A DNA stretch of 32,813 nucleotides from Plantago elongata (lineage: Eukaryota; Streptophyta; Magnoliopsida; Lamiales; Plantaginaceae), in the NCBI GenBank assembly GCA_036897095.1, contig JAYMSP010001383.1, positions 1 to 32,813 on the forward strand. Reading direction: 5' to 3'. Shown in pieces: positions 21,978 through 32,813 of the stretch. Under the pieces are notes generated by a model. The model had not been told where the DNA came from. It ran no database searches and saw only the letters and a list, made by a program, of their open reading frames with translations. Both the position numbers and the translations under genes were made by a program. Every line of letters starts with the position of its first letter. The first letter of the stretch is position 1.

Positions 21978-23362
21978 ATGTCGTTGTTCTCATCAGCTCT
22001 GACACAGAGCTTCTTCTCCAGCAGCATATCAAAATCATCCCCACAGAGAAGAATCAGTCAACAACATCCGTTCTGTTTCCGAGTAAAATCTAGTTCGGAA
22101 CCAAAACAGAAGCCTGCCGCAGAGCCTTCGAGCTCCAATGCTGCTCAAACTGCCACAAAAGCAGCTCCCAAGCCAAGCAAACCTGTTTACTCAAGCAAGT
22201 ATCACTTTCGAGAATTTCGCAACTTTTTTTATATATTCAATGCTAGTATGTGTTTTCATTTGTATGGTGAATTCTTGATTATGCAGTGAAGAAAGGCCAG
22301 ATTGTGAGAGTGGACAAGGAGAAGTATCTCAACAGTGTAAATGTGAGTCTGTGGTTATCTAGCTATTCGTTTACATGTGCGTAGATTATCCTGGGACTTC
22401 CGTAAAGAGCTGTTTTCGATCAGGCACACATTTCAGTGCAAAACAGCCTACTATTGTTGTCAATGCTAAGGCTTTTGTTCCATTATAGTTCATTTGTTGG
22501 TTAATTGCTATAAAGTTGAACATATTAATGTTCAGGAACACGTTATAGTTAGAACAATCAGCATGAACATTCTGCTTAATGCTCGATTCTGTTATAGTGA
22601 GAAAGAGCCTTTATATTAGTCTTTATGAACTGATTCTTATTGTTTATAATTTGTTTTCTTAGTATTTATCAGTAGGGCATCCACCTTACTACAAAGGCCT
22701 GGATTACATATATGAAGACCGAGGAGAGGTATAAACCATACATCCCAAGGCCTTCGATTAATTTAGGCTTCCGTTTGTTTCCAATTCTCTTGACTCTGAC
22801 ATGTTGTCCTGTATTAGGTTCTGGATTTGCGTATATTTGATCAGACCGGCGAATATGCACTGGTATGCACTGATACCTAGTTGATCACTTTGGAAATCTA
22901 TACTTTTTCTGCAATTTTCCTTCCTGTTTTTTCCACAAGTACTAATGTAGTACCCTGGAACTGTCTTTCTCTCCCCCAATGTACTTCCAGTTAACTTCAG
23001 GCTGTCACTTACTAACTTGAACAGAAAAAACATGCTAGTTTCAAAAGGCTGAATTGAATCCTACCAAGAAATCAATATAGTTATTGAAGCATGCCCCTAG
23101 AAAACAAGCATGCTGCAGTTTCTTCTTTTACTAATTGTTCTAGCTTGGGGGTTTCAGATAGCATGGGTTGGAGTACCAACAGCACCAGCTTGGCTTCCAA
23201 CAGACATGCTTATCAAGGTATATATTCGTCTTTACAGTATACACTAGATAAACTATCAAATGACTCTTGGTAAATATCTGTCTTCATATAATTGTATCCA
23301 TTAATGACAGTAAATGATTTGGCTACTTGCAGTCAGATAAACTCGACTACGAGAGAATATAG
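21978..23362 (+). CDS. ndhO: NAD(P)H-quinone oxidoreductase subunit O, chloroplast (NdhO)
   Basis: Six exons, 21978-22194, 22287-22342, 22663-22728, 22818-22862, 23158-23217 and 23333-23362, give 157 codons. NdhO is a nuclear-encoded subunit of the chloroplast NDH complex, which carries cyclic electron flow from ferredoxin around photosystem I. The mature region is unmistakable: KKGQIVRVDKEKYLNSVN, YLSVGHPPYYKGLDYIYEDR, VLDLRIFDQTGEYAL, and VGVPTAPAWLPTDMLIK before the end at SDKLDYERI. Residues 1 to about 45 are Ser- and Arg-rich, as expected for a transit peptide, followed by an Ala/Lys/Pro-rich linker. Intron 1 needs a GC donor (TCAA|GCAAGT), because only that junction yields the conserved VYSMKKG. 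The nearby GT four bases on would shift the frame. The gene converges on the kinase gene that ends at 23825. Confidence 0.95.
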
Positions 23363-23824
23363 TGAGAAAGCTCTGGAGGTCTGATCTTGTCACATTTTCT
23401 GGAGATACAATTCGTACAGTGTGTAACAGTATGTAGAGAAGGCATTGAACACAAAATGTACATCATGTAACAGCATATCATGTGTCATGCAACAAATGTG
23501 CAAGGTTGTGATAGTGCCAAGTGAATGTTCCAGCATAGAGTAATTTATGTTGCTGAAAAACTGTTATGAGAAAACAAACGGAAAGTCTGAAAGCACACAA
23601 CGTTCATCAATTTCGTAGAAGCCCACATCAACATCACAAGAAGAAATTCAGAAACAGCAGTGTATGCACACAAGATACATAAAACAAACCATACTGGATA
23701 AACCAATAGAAATTACAAAACAAATGAAGTTCAACAATTGCTACAATTTCCATTGCACCAGTTTATTGATGGTCCTTGACTGTCATAGAGTTTACATCCA
23801 TAGCCGAATGTCCAAGTAACCCTG
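23363..23824. other. Convergent 3' flanks of ndhO and the downstream kinase copy
   Basis: 462 bases between two stop codons on opposite strands. They should hold both 3'UTRs. No gene is visible. If the reading-through end of the kinase copy is used instead of its last small exon, that 3'UTR starts near 23920. Confidence 0.5.
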
Positions 23825-26347
23825 CTAAAAGCCCCACTGAGGAAAGAAAACAGAAGAAACTCATCTTGTTACTCTTCATGTTATACAAACCAATCGATGA
23901 ATAGGGGATGCAAGCAAGCATCAGTGAAAACTCACCGGGGAGCAGATCCCATTCAAGTTAGAAAATGCTTCTCGTGTTATTTTCATATTGGTTTCCCTAG
24001 TTACTGGACTTGGGTTCCTGAGAAAGGGGTGATGAAGTAATTGGTATGCCAAAGGCCTTGCAGATGGTTCTCGACGCAAACACAGACTGATGAATTTTTT
24101 TGCTTCAGTAGATAAGTGATAAGGAATCTCAGGCATCTCTGTTGAGTGCCCAATTTTGAGTATAGCTTCAACCTGTTAACTTGAAATACATTAAATAGAA
24201 CAAGTGCTTTAATTGTATGTCACTTAATGAATTCAACCAGGCCCGATTATGTATGAATATAAGCATGTCTAACCGTCTGACCTCTTCATATTGGCTCCAT
24301 GGAGGTTTTGAAGATGCCATTTCAATAACCGTGCAACCTAAACTCCAAATATCCACCGTATGACCATACCAACTTGAGTTATTTACAACCTGGGGTAAGC
24401 AAAGACGCAGTTATGAACTGTCAGAAATTAAGTTCAACTTCTCAGTTTTCTCAGTGAGGTATCTGATGCTGGTATATCTGATACAGAGAGACTAATGAAA
24501 GAGACCTCAGGAGCCATCCAGTAAGAGCTTCCGTTGAAGGGTGTCATTTTGGTGCTGCTGCAGGCCCTGATCTGAAGTAAAAGAAATAATATTGCATTAC
24601 ATAGATTTGTTGATGAACAATATAATTACGACGTGTTGAGTTTTATCATCCTGTTTTGCATTGAGAAACAAAGACCTGATACTATATTAATATTGATTCA
24701 CAAGTCAGGTCCACGATTCTAAAGCGTGTAACTGAGCAGGAATGATCTGTCTTTGGTAACAAAGTCAGGAAGATGATACGTACCTTCATCGCCATTCCAA
24801 ACTCAGTAAATCTTATTTCACCATTCATATCTACTAAAATGTTTGCTCCTTTTATATCTCTGCGTAAATGGAAAAAAATTAAGATGCCAGGATCTTTCAT
24901 AATAATGCAACATATAGTAGCTGTTCAATGAAAGGAGCCACCTGTGCACTATGTTCTGTCCGAATAAATAAGCAAGGCAACTGAGTATTTGCCGAGTGTA
25001 GTTTTGGATAACTGGTTCTGCAAATGCTCCGTATTCTTGCAGTAACTTGTGGATGGAAACTCCACGAACACACTCAAAATAAGCTGATAGCCCTTCTGGA
25101 ATCTGGAACAAAGATTTTATAAACGCAAATGTGTTCAAAGGTGATACAAATTTAAGTAGAGAAGAAATATAAAAATTGTAGGCGTACCAGTTCACTTCCG
25201 TAGTAGCAAACAATGTTTGCATGTGAAAGATTAGCTAACAAGTTTATTTCCTAATAGAGTAACAGAAATGTGTCATGAACACTGAATCCAAATTAGATAA
25301 AGAATAGCAATGTGAGATTGTGCAAGATAATCTGGATGACCTGGCTTAGGTGCGCGAGACTTTCTCTTGATGACTGTTCATCGTCAGCAGCAACTTTAAA
25401 TTCTTTAATCACACACATTAATCCCCCGTGCTCAATGCCATTGGGGAGGTCACTGGTAAAAATTCACCAGATATGAGGATTTTATGAAGTACTAGAGTGA
25501 TCACTAATAAAAGTCACCACAACTTCTAATGTCTCACATAGATGACAGAACCTGATCATCACCTGCGGACACCAAGGTACACATTAGCGAAAGTGCCTTT
25601 TCCGAGAAGCTTCACTTTCTTCCATTTGGCAGGATTGCTAGTTGAGCTTTCAATAAGTTGTCCTTCAACAGGGTTTTGTATCAGTTGTCCTTCAACAGGG
25701 TTTTGTATCACCGGAACGTGACCCCTTCTCCTATAAACATTCAAAGGCCTGATTGTAAATTGGACTAATGCATACAAGGATAAATTATAAATAATAGGGG
25801 ATGTAATAATTCTAGCAGGATCATATCAACTAGTACTACATTGTCATCAGATGCTTCGATTTTTAAGATTTGATCTAGAGCAACAGCCTAAGTGCGAAAA
25901 TACAAAATACATATATTTGAATGTGTGTTAAAATGTTCATTAAAGTCGAATTATACATCATGTTATCATATAAAATTGATGATTTTATACACTAAAGGAT
26001 CAGTAGATATATTTTATGTGAACCAATCATGTCTTTTGAAGAACGAAGGCAACATGGAAATCGTTGGGCGTTGGCAGTCCACTAAAAAAGGGACATATGG
26101 AAAGAACATAACAAAAAAAAAACCTTGAATTAGTAGCATCCGGAAATGAAGCAGAGAAGTCAGGATCATCTGGTATGGGCAAAGGGTAGCTTCTATGGGC
26201 AAAATCAAGCTCGGGATTACGCGTTAACCTGTGACTACTACCAGATATATGAAGCTTTCTCGAAGCATTCAGTTTCTTCATCTTCTCATGTTCTGATGAA
26301 TCTGTCCGACAGCGACGACCTTTATGTTTTCTCCAGCACGCTAGCAT
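23825..26347 (-). CDS. Divergent tandem MAPKKK3-like paralogue, candidate pseudokinase
   Basis: Ten exons on the minus strand: 26347-26124, 25730-25563, 25452-25341, 25250-25188, 25102-24942, 24859-24784, 24571-24506, 24389-24282, 24172-23936 and 23836-23825, giving 408 codons. Intron positions and phases match the intact neighbour at 27563-31280, and exons of 63, 161, 76 and 108 bases are identical in length. Retained are the VIK lysine (Lys147), HRD (242-244) and APE (288-290). Changed are the glycine loop, GKGTFANVY (Ala123 for Gly), and the DFG motif, which reads EFG (262-264). Other shifts are FNGSSYWMAPE for [11 protein letters not shown] and FECVRGVS for LEYVSGGS. The N-terminal region is much shorter, with a 27-bp duplication. 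The protein ends just after the kinase domain. The open frame through all junctions argues against a dead gene. Catalysis is doubtful. Confidence 0.8.
25657..25710 (-). repeat. Perfect 27-bp coding tandem duplication
   Basis: Two identical 27-base units lie at 25657-25683 and 25684-25710, adding nine residues (each unit encodes QNPVEGQLI, in frame) just before the kinase domain of the divergent copy. The identity of the two units suggests a recent event. Confidence 0.9.
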
Positions 26348-27562
26348 TTCTATTTACTTCTGCACTTGTTTGTATGTATTAAATAAATTACTTCTCTCTG
26401 ACTATCTCCGTCTGCTACTAGCTCACATCTGTGTGTCCATTCAAGAAGTAAAGAGACTGACCAACAAAAGAAGAAGGGAATTTCTAATTAACTGATCAAA
26501 GTCATACATGACATAAATATGCAGACAGAATGTTAGCTAACAACTTTAGATGACCAATTGACTGATGAATTAGTATTAAGCAGCCAATAAACTTGACTAT
26601 GATAGAAAATCTCATAAAATGTTTATTACGTATAGTTGTGTAGTTTTATAGCTAGTCAATAGACTAATAACCTCTATTAGGCAACAATGTCTTAATTTGA
26701 CAGTGGATTTTACGTGTCTAAATGACCGTGTGCGTCTACATCATCCATGTTATTCGTCATTATGAAACCGGATCGAAAGGTACAACAAAAACTTGTTATC
26801 TACAGGTTGTAAATAAGTTCTTGTCAGATATGTTCTCCGAGCCATCCCTGCTTATGACATCTCTTTCAAGCTTCGAACAGACGTGAATTCAATTAAGGTA
26901 AACTATACACTGTCTGGTCTATGCAGTGGACTATATATAACTGATCTACAAGTAGTAGTATCTATATTCCATGTCTTTTGGTGACAAATTCATAGTATGG
27001 CTAATCACAGTTGGATAAGCTTGACTGTTATAAAAGTCTGAAGCATGTATGCTACATCAAGATTTAAGAAAAAGATTATAGAGCATTGATTAATTGACTC
27101 AGTTCCTTTGTGAATTTTGACAGATCTTCGCAATTATATGCCAGTATGTTGGGTGGAGGGATGATACTGAACATGTTATCATGGTCAATAAAACCATTGA
27201 ATACGCAATTAATACAACAGTGCAAGATGAAATAAAGGCATCTTTGATTCTCAAAACTTTTTATAAGAAGAGATACAAATGCAAACGATGTAGCTTATAA
27301 GGTCTGTGTATTACTCTGTAATTGAATCGCCAGCACACAGGATGTAGCTATAAAGCATTCATGGCTAACTCTATTTACAAGGAGATCAAGCAAAACCTAC
27401 TGATTCAATTCCTATCTAAAACACCTCAAACCTCTTGAGGAAGTAATCATCAACTCTTTCCTGTTCCATGGACATGTAATATTGTCATTCAATACTTTTA
27501 TGCAATTGCAGTTTTCTTCTATTTCCCAAGAAAACAGCATTCCGGGTGTAGTAAGTTTTCAA
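26348..27562. other. Spacer between the two tandem kinase genes
   Basis: 1.2 kb with no coding exon recognised. It should contain the promoter of the divergent copy and the 3'UTR of the intact copy. I see no transposon ends. Confidence 0.5.
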
Positions 27563-30500
27563 CTATAAAAGAACCATTCTATTTCTGACTGGAGATCTAG
27601 AAGGTGCTCGATATTGTGGGATTTCAAGGCATGGATCAAGTGGACTTCTTGAGTTGAGCCCTGATGGATACACCAACTGATCATTATAATTACGTCTGCT
27701 CTGTACATGTGAGGGGTAGCAGGGATGCTGTGGAGTGAGGAAAAAGCTATTGGTATCTGCACTTTGTCGTGTAGGAGATACAGGCAATGATGACATTGTT
27801 CTTGAGTTATCTCTGCAGAGATGATAGGTGAAGTGATTATAAGTTTGTAAAGCAAAGTAATGGAGAAAGTGTGAAGTAAAAAAAAAGCACGCGCTTAAAA
27901 CAATTGACCCAAATGTCAATACCTTGGGCTCAATAGAGTCCTCGGCAGAGTTGATCTCGAAGCATCGTCTATAGGACTGGAATTCGTTCTGTTGGACCGC
28001 ATCTCCAGAGCAGTCTGCGATGTACATCGTGAAAAAGATCAGGCACGTGTGTGTGAATTTCAGTTAAACTACTACACATTTTGTTTCCTACGCATTGCAC
28101 TCGTTCACTTGTTACAAATTTCAAATATATTGTAAAACACCAATTGAAAATCATAATAATTTGTCACTGCTGCGATAAACAATTCAGCATTTCGAATAAT
28201 ATATCGCTTTGAAGAACAGGTTTTCATCTTATCAACAAGAACTCAATACTCTACCAAATCTGCTTAAAGGAAAATAAGTCTAACAGATGAGTTGATCAGC
28301 AAGACCCAGCAAGATATGTAACCAAATCAACTTTAGCGCATAAGGAGTCAAAGAACCAACTTTATTAAAAAAATGAACCACAACGATTAAAGAAAACCCA
28401 AAAGAACCTATAAATAGGTGCATGACCTGTTTCCGAAAATCACAGAGAACTTACTGGAGTGCGGCTTCCATCAAAGCTACGCGGAAATGCTTCTCGTGTT
28501 ACATTGGCATTGGTTCCCCTTATTGCTTGGTTTCTGACAAAGGGGTGGCCAAGTAGTTGCGATGCTGAGGGTCTAGCATTTGGGTCCCGCTGCAAACACA
28601 GCCTGATAAAACTTTTTGCATCACTAGATAGGTGATCAGGTATCTCAGGCATATCTTTGCTGTTCCCAATTTTAAATATAGCAGCAACCTGTAGGAGAAC
28701 CACATTATCAATACCATAGCTCCATCATCTAAGCAATCCAATGAGTATAAAAATGTCTAACCCCTTCGTATTGGCTCCAAGGAGGTTTTGAAGATGCCAT
28801 TTCTATAATCGTGCAACCTAAACTCCAAATATCCACAGCAAGGCTGTACCCACTTGAGTTCATTACAACCTGGGGGAAAGAAAGACGCCTTTAAAGTTAT
28901 ATAGAGTTAACTTCCTCAAAGATGTATTAGATACAAGTAATGCAAGATGAAGAGACCTCAGGAGCCATCCAATAAGGACTTCCTTTGAAGGACAGCATCG
29001 TAGAGGCAGCCGCACTCTGGATGGCAAAAAAAAAAACAATGAAAATTCAGTTAATCAATATTAAGCATGCTTTTCTTAAAGTACGACATCATGTATCTAG
29101 AAATAGATGACAATATGGTGGTACAAGGATGCACAGCGCACGATCTAAATCTCACAAGTTGAGCAACTTCTAAAGTTTTATGGACTAGGAATCTATTGCT
29201 ATTGAGAAATATAATTTAAATCGAGGTAGATGAAACATACATGCTTTGCCATGCCAAAGTCAGCAAGCTTTACTTCACCATTGGGATCTACTAATATATT
29301 AGCACCTTTGATATCTCTGCAGAAAGGTGAAATAATAAAGATGTCAAGATACAACATAGAGAGATGATGCAATTAGGCAATAGAGATAAAAGGAGGCACC
29401 TATGCACTGTATTTAATCCATGTAAGTAAGCAAGCCCACAAAGTATCTGTCGAGTATAATTCTGAACAACCGGTTCTCCAAATGCTCCATATTCTTGCAA
29501 CAACTTATGGATGGAACCTCCAGAAACATACTCCAAATATACTGATAGCCTTTCTTCATTCTGGAAAGAGGCAAAACATGGTTACAGCAGGGTGCAAGCT
29601 TTTAACTATTTTATAATTTAAATTTAATCTCAAAGGCCTGTGTGAATCAAAATAGCTTAAAGAATGCAAAATTACATAATACTCCCTCCGTCCTGCTAAT
29701 CAAGTCCCAGTTTCCTTTAGTTGTCTTAAACAGTGCCAAAAAGAAGGGTCTTAAGCTTAGCGGGACGGAGGGAGTATGTCATATAGACTCTGCAGTGGTG
29801 GATTAATGTAAAATAATACTCGAGCCATTATCCATACCAGGTCACTTCCATAATACTGCACAATGTTCGCATGTGAAAGCCGACTTAACAAGGTTATCTC
29901 CTGTTAAAATAGCCAAATGTGTCACATAGAGATAGATATAATTGCCAAACTTTCCACTCAATAAATCCAGGATTGTGTGAGGACCTGGTTCAATTGCTTG
30001 AGACTTTCTCTTGATGACTGCTCATCAGAGATTACTTTAACTTCTTTAATTGCACACATTTGCCCATTCTCACTGCATACAAGGTGAGACCATCAGTACA
30101 CGTACAACCAAAGAGTACGAACTAAATATTGTGAATAATTCAAACAACACAAGAAATTCTGTTTTGTCTTTTTTAGTTTATGCATAAGGCCTAATCACCT
30201 GTTAAAACCAAGGTAAACATGACCAAATGATCCTCTTCCAAGAAGCTTCCCTTTCCTCCATTTTGGACCATTACTACTGGACCCATCACATCTCCCGGGA
30301 CTTCTTGGAGACACCAATACAGAAGAAGGGCTAGGTGGAAGTGGCAGCCTATGACATTCACTCCTGCCGTCTTCCTGTTTTCCAGTTGGAGAATCCAAAT
30401 TAACACCACCAGTCCGTCCACGAAGTGGTGATGTGTTTGGTGGTGTATTATGTGATCCCCTTCCAGGACTTCGTAGCAATGGACTTAGCGTACGGCCTCT

Positions 30501-31280
30501 GCGAATCATCCTAAAACATTAGCTGCACTGCCGTATAAGCAAGGATAACTAAAAGTCTTAAATACGCTTCAAAACCGGAGCAATCCGCCACAAGTATGAA
30601 GTCACCAGAATTCTAATTGCTAGTCAAGTAATCAAATGACTTTCAGTTTTCCAATTCTGGTTGCAAATGAAAAATCAAAAAAAGTCAACTCTAGTTCATA
30701 CCAATTTCATACTAACAAAACATTATGTAGAAATCGAAATTCGAAGCCAATTCTTCAATAAACAAACTAACACAGTAACAAGCCATAAACTCTCAACAGA
30801 TCAACCAAGCACAACATATTAAAACTTAAAAGAACACATTTTTAACAATCAAAAGGTTGACCTAACAAAAACCCAGATAATGAAAAACCAGACTAACCTA
30901 GAAGAAGGAAAATGAGGAGAAGTATGCTCTTCCGAGGATCCAGAAGAGCTGACACTGGAAACGGAGCCTGCCCCGGATCCATGACCCTGACCCTGAAACA
31001 GACCCTGCCCATTATTCGATTGCTCCAAATTAGCAGGTGAAGGTGTGGGTGAAGGTGTGGGTAAAGGGTGACTATCCAAAGAAGAAGCAGAATCAAACCC
31101 GGAAAACCCAGCACCAGAAGTACTATTTCTTGGAGAAACTCTAATTTCATCAAAGCTCTTAGCTTTCTTCTCATTCTCCTTCAATTTCTTCACTTTATCA
31201 TTCTTCACCGACGAACATTTGGGAGACCTGTCAGCATCTTTGCTGCTCCGGTCCGACTTCTTACCCCACCAAGATGGCAT
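27563..31280 (-). CDS. MAPKKK3: Mitogen-activated protein kinase kinase kinase 3-type (MEKK class)
   Basis: Eleven exons: 31280-30898, 30510-30199, 30072-29985, 29900-29838, 29560-29400, 29316-29241, 29016-28957, 28869-28762, 28688-28455, 28014-27923 and 27812-27563, giving 608 codons. MAPKKKs of this class phosphorylate MAPKKs in stress, immunity and developmental cascades. The N-terminus ([10 protein letters not shown]) is followed by Ser/Pro-rich sequence with [13 protein letters not shown]. The kinase domain (about 213-468) has GRGSFGHVY (219-227), CAIKEVKV (Lys241), HRD (335-337), DFG (355-357), [11 protein letters not shown] (371-381) and VDIWSLGCT. All key residues are present. The tail (about 496-608) is Ser/Pro-rich with [10 protein letters not shown] and ends [10 protein letters not shown]. 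It resembles Arabidopsis At1g53570 in length and layout. A MITE sits in the fourth intron. The other nearby family, YODA, fits less well by its N-terminus. Confidence 0.93.
29682..29774. mobile_element. Stowaway MITE, 93 bp, in a kinase-gene intron
   Basis: The left end CTCCCTCCGTCCTGCTAA and the reverse complement of the right end, CTCCCTCCGTCCCGCTAA, differ at one base. TA flanks both sides (29680-29681 and 29775-29776), the target duplication of Stowaway (Tc1/mariner-type) elements. It lies in the intron between exons 4 and 5 of the intact MAPKKK. The near-perfect ends suggest it is fairly young. The divergent copy has no such element in the matching intron. Confidence 0.9.
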
Positions 31281-32813
31281 CTTTTTCCCTTATTCCGACG
31301 AAAAGAGCATGTATAATGGATCGAGGCGAAAAGGGGATTGGCGAATTGGGATTGGAGTTAAATATAAAGGGGATTGGTGGATGAAGGAGATGAAGAAAAG
31401 TCGAACAAGAGAGGACCTTGATTGATTAGAAAAGGTTTGGAAATGGTTAGAAAAGGAAAAGAATTTTCTTGAAATTGGATGCTACTGTAATAAATAAATA
31501 AATAAATAAATAAAACTGCATTATAATGATGATGATACAATACAGAAAATTGAGAAAATACGAAATGGAAAAGAAAAAGAAGTAGAAGAAGAGCAAGTGG
31601 GAGTAAAGTAAGAATCACTCTTGATGAAATTTGTTGTTTAGCGTGACTGCGTGTTTTAGTTGGGAGAAGGTGGGCCAAAAGGTTAGAAAGGTTATTAAAA
31701 CGAACTGTTTTTTTAAGAGTGACTAATTAACAGCTAAGATGGAGATAATTAGCAGCTAATAAGGCAGTTTGGAGGTGTTAGGACGGCAGCCAGCAGGTAG
31801 TTGGATTTCGATGGATTAATGGCAAATGCGTGGCAACATGTATTTGGGGCAGATTGTCATTTAAATCGTTTCATTTAGTTCGATGAACAATGATTTAGCT
31901 TAAAATACACTTTAAATACCTGTATTTTAATTCCATTTCAAACACAATTTCATCAAAATACATTCATATTTAAATTCTCAAACACCTTAAATGCTTTACT
32001 GGTAGGGAGGAGATTATTATATTCGTGCTTTTTTTTCTTTACAGTTCCTACTTTCCAGTACTTGAGTGAGAAGATTAATGCAGTTGAATGTGTCCTACCA
32101 GTTTAGGTTGGAGTAACTTTTGCTGATAAGATATTCATAGACGCAGTCAACGATCATTCATGGTTTCATACTCCCTCCTCCGAGTTCAAATACTCACATA
32201 CTCAAATACGTATTTCTAATAAAAAAAATGAATAAAATAGAATTTATAATAATTAATTATACAATAAATTGAATAAAGTAGGAGATGGTAAATATTAAAG
32301 GTGGGCATCGGATTAATTCGAACCAACCCGATCCAGATTTTCGGAAATTTCCGAATTCGAAGTAATAATATATCAATCCATAATCCAATCCGAAGCTTAC
32401 GGATCAATTTCAGATTAATTCGAGCTCGAGTCAGTTAGCTACAATCCTATCATTCAAAATTTTACAATATAATCAATTTTTTCCATACCGCGAACTTGAA
32501 TTATATACTTGAGTGGAACGTAAACAATATAAGATTAAAAATCACTTATAAATTTGAGCATTCAAAAATATAAATTCTAAATATTACATATTTTTCATAT
32601 AAAATTTAAAATAATAAAATATTAAATATACATAATTAACCAAATAATAGTAGCGAAGTTCATTATTCATCGTTGTCTACTTGTCTACACCCTTAATATT
32701 TTAAAATCTGCAGTTGGCTTCTTGACGAGGAGAGTCAATGTTATGTGAAGATAGTTGTTTTAGTGAATTAGTAGGTTAGAAATTTAGGATGAGGAATAAT
32801 TTACATATATAGT
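31281..32813. other. Upstream region of the intact MAPKKK and AT-rich DNA
   Basis: Nearest the gene is the 5'UTR and promoter, with a CT-rich leader on the minus strand. A TAAA microsatellite lies at 31491-31514. From about 32300 there are short motifs of transposon type: a perfect 16-bp palindrome TTCGGAAATTTCCGAA at 32340-32355, and GATTAATTCGA repeated at 32311 and 32413. No complete element or gene is visible. Confidence 0.5.
31491..31514. repeat. (TAAA)6 microsatellite
   Basis: Six perfect tetranucleotide units lie about 210 bases upstream of the intact MAPKKK start codon, in its promoter or 5'UTR. Confidence 0.9.

Noticed and set aside
26146..26382. Plus-strand open frame opposite exon 1 of the divergent kinase
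   Set aside because: Antisense shadow; low-complexity translation with no known motif.
32169..32290. CTCCCTCCTCCG, possible third Stowaway MITE
   Set aside because: Only one end is recognisable. No matching inverted end or TA pair was found within 300 bases.

Overview
This is a window of nuclear DNA from a flowering plant, almost certainly a eudicot. The evidence is AT-rich intergenic DNA, genes split by GT-AG introns, two nuclear genes for chloroplast proteins (PsaN and NdhO) with transit peptides, a plant-type GH28 protein, an R2R3-MYB-like protein, plant MAPKKKs, and plant transposon relics (a SINE and Stowaway-like MITEs). The species cannot be fixed from the sequence. There are no prokaryotic operons, CRISPR arrays or viral genes.

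Layout from left to right. 1-2480: AT-rich DNA with no gene seen. 2481-6014 (+): a GH28 polygalacturonase-like gene in five exons. 6990-7667 (-): PSAN, photosystem I subunit N, in three exons. 8763-12100 (-): a host gene derived from a Mutator-like transposase, with DDE-type residues and a SWIM zinc finger, five coding exons and a probable 5'UTR intron. 14771-15878 (-): a two-exon MYB-like gene with a degenerate second repeat and a repeat-rich tail, below a TATA box. About 16311-16935: a triplicated upstream repeat. 17373-19535: transposon relics, including a MITE, a SINE with a perfect 15-bp target duplication, and a 251-bp inverted-repeat element touching the SINE. 20012-21193 (-): PEN-2, the small gamma-secretase subunit. 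21978-23362 (+): ndhO of the chloroplast NDH complex, six exons. 23825-26347 (-) and 27563-31280 (-): two tandem MAPKKK3-type kinase genes. 31281-32813: promoter and AT-rich DNA.

The genes are independently transcribed and form no pathway, apart from the tandem kinase pair. All exon models were built by hand, joining exons so that reading phase and conserved protein motifs agree. Every model gives an open frame across all junctions.

The most interesting object is the kinase pair. The upstream copy (608 codons) has every canonical kinase motif. The downstream copy keeps the intron positions and phases and an open frame of 408 codons. However, its DFG motif reads EFG, the third glycine of its nucleotide loop is alanine, its N-terminus is shortened and rearranged, and its C-terminal tail is gone. 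It looks like a candidate pseudokinase or rewired paralogue beside its intact parent. Other points of note are two GC-AG introns placed by conserved protein sequence, a GH28 enzyme lacking the usual catalytic-site histidine, and a young-looking SINE.
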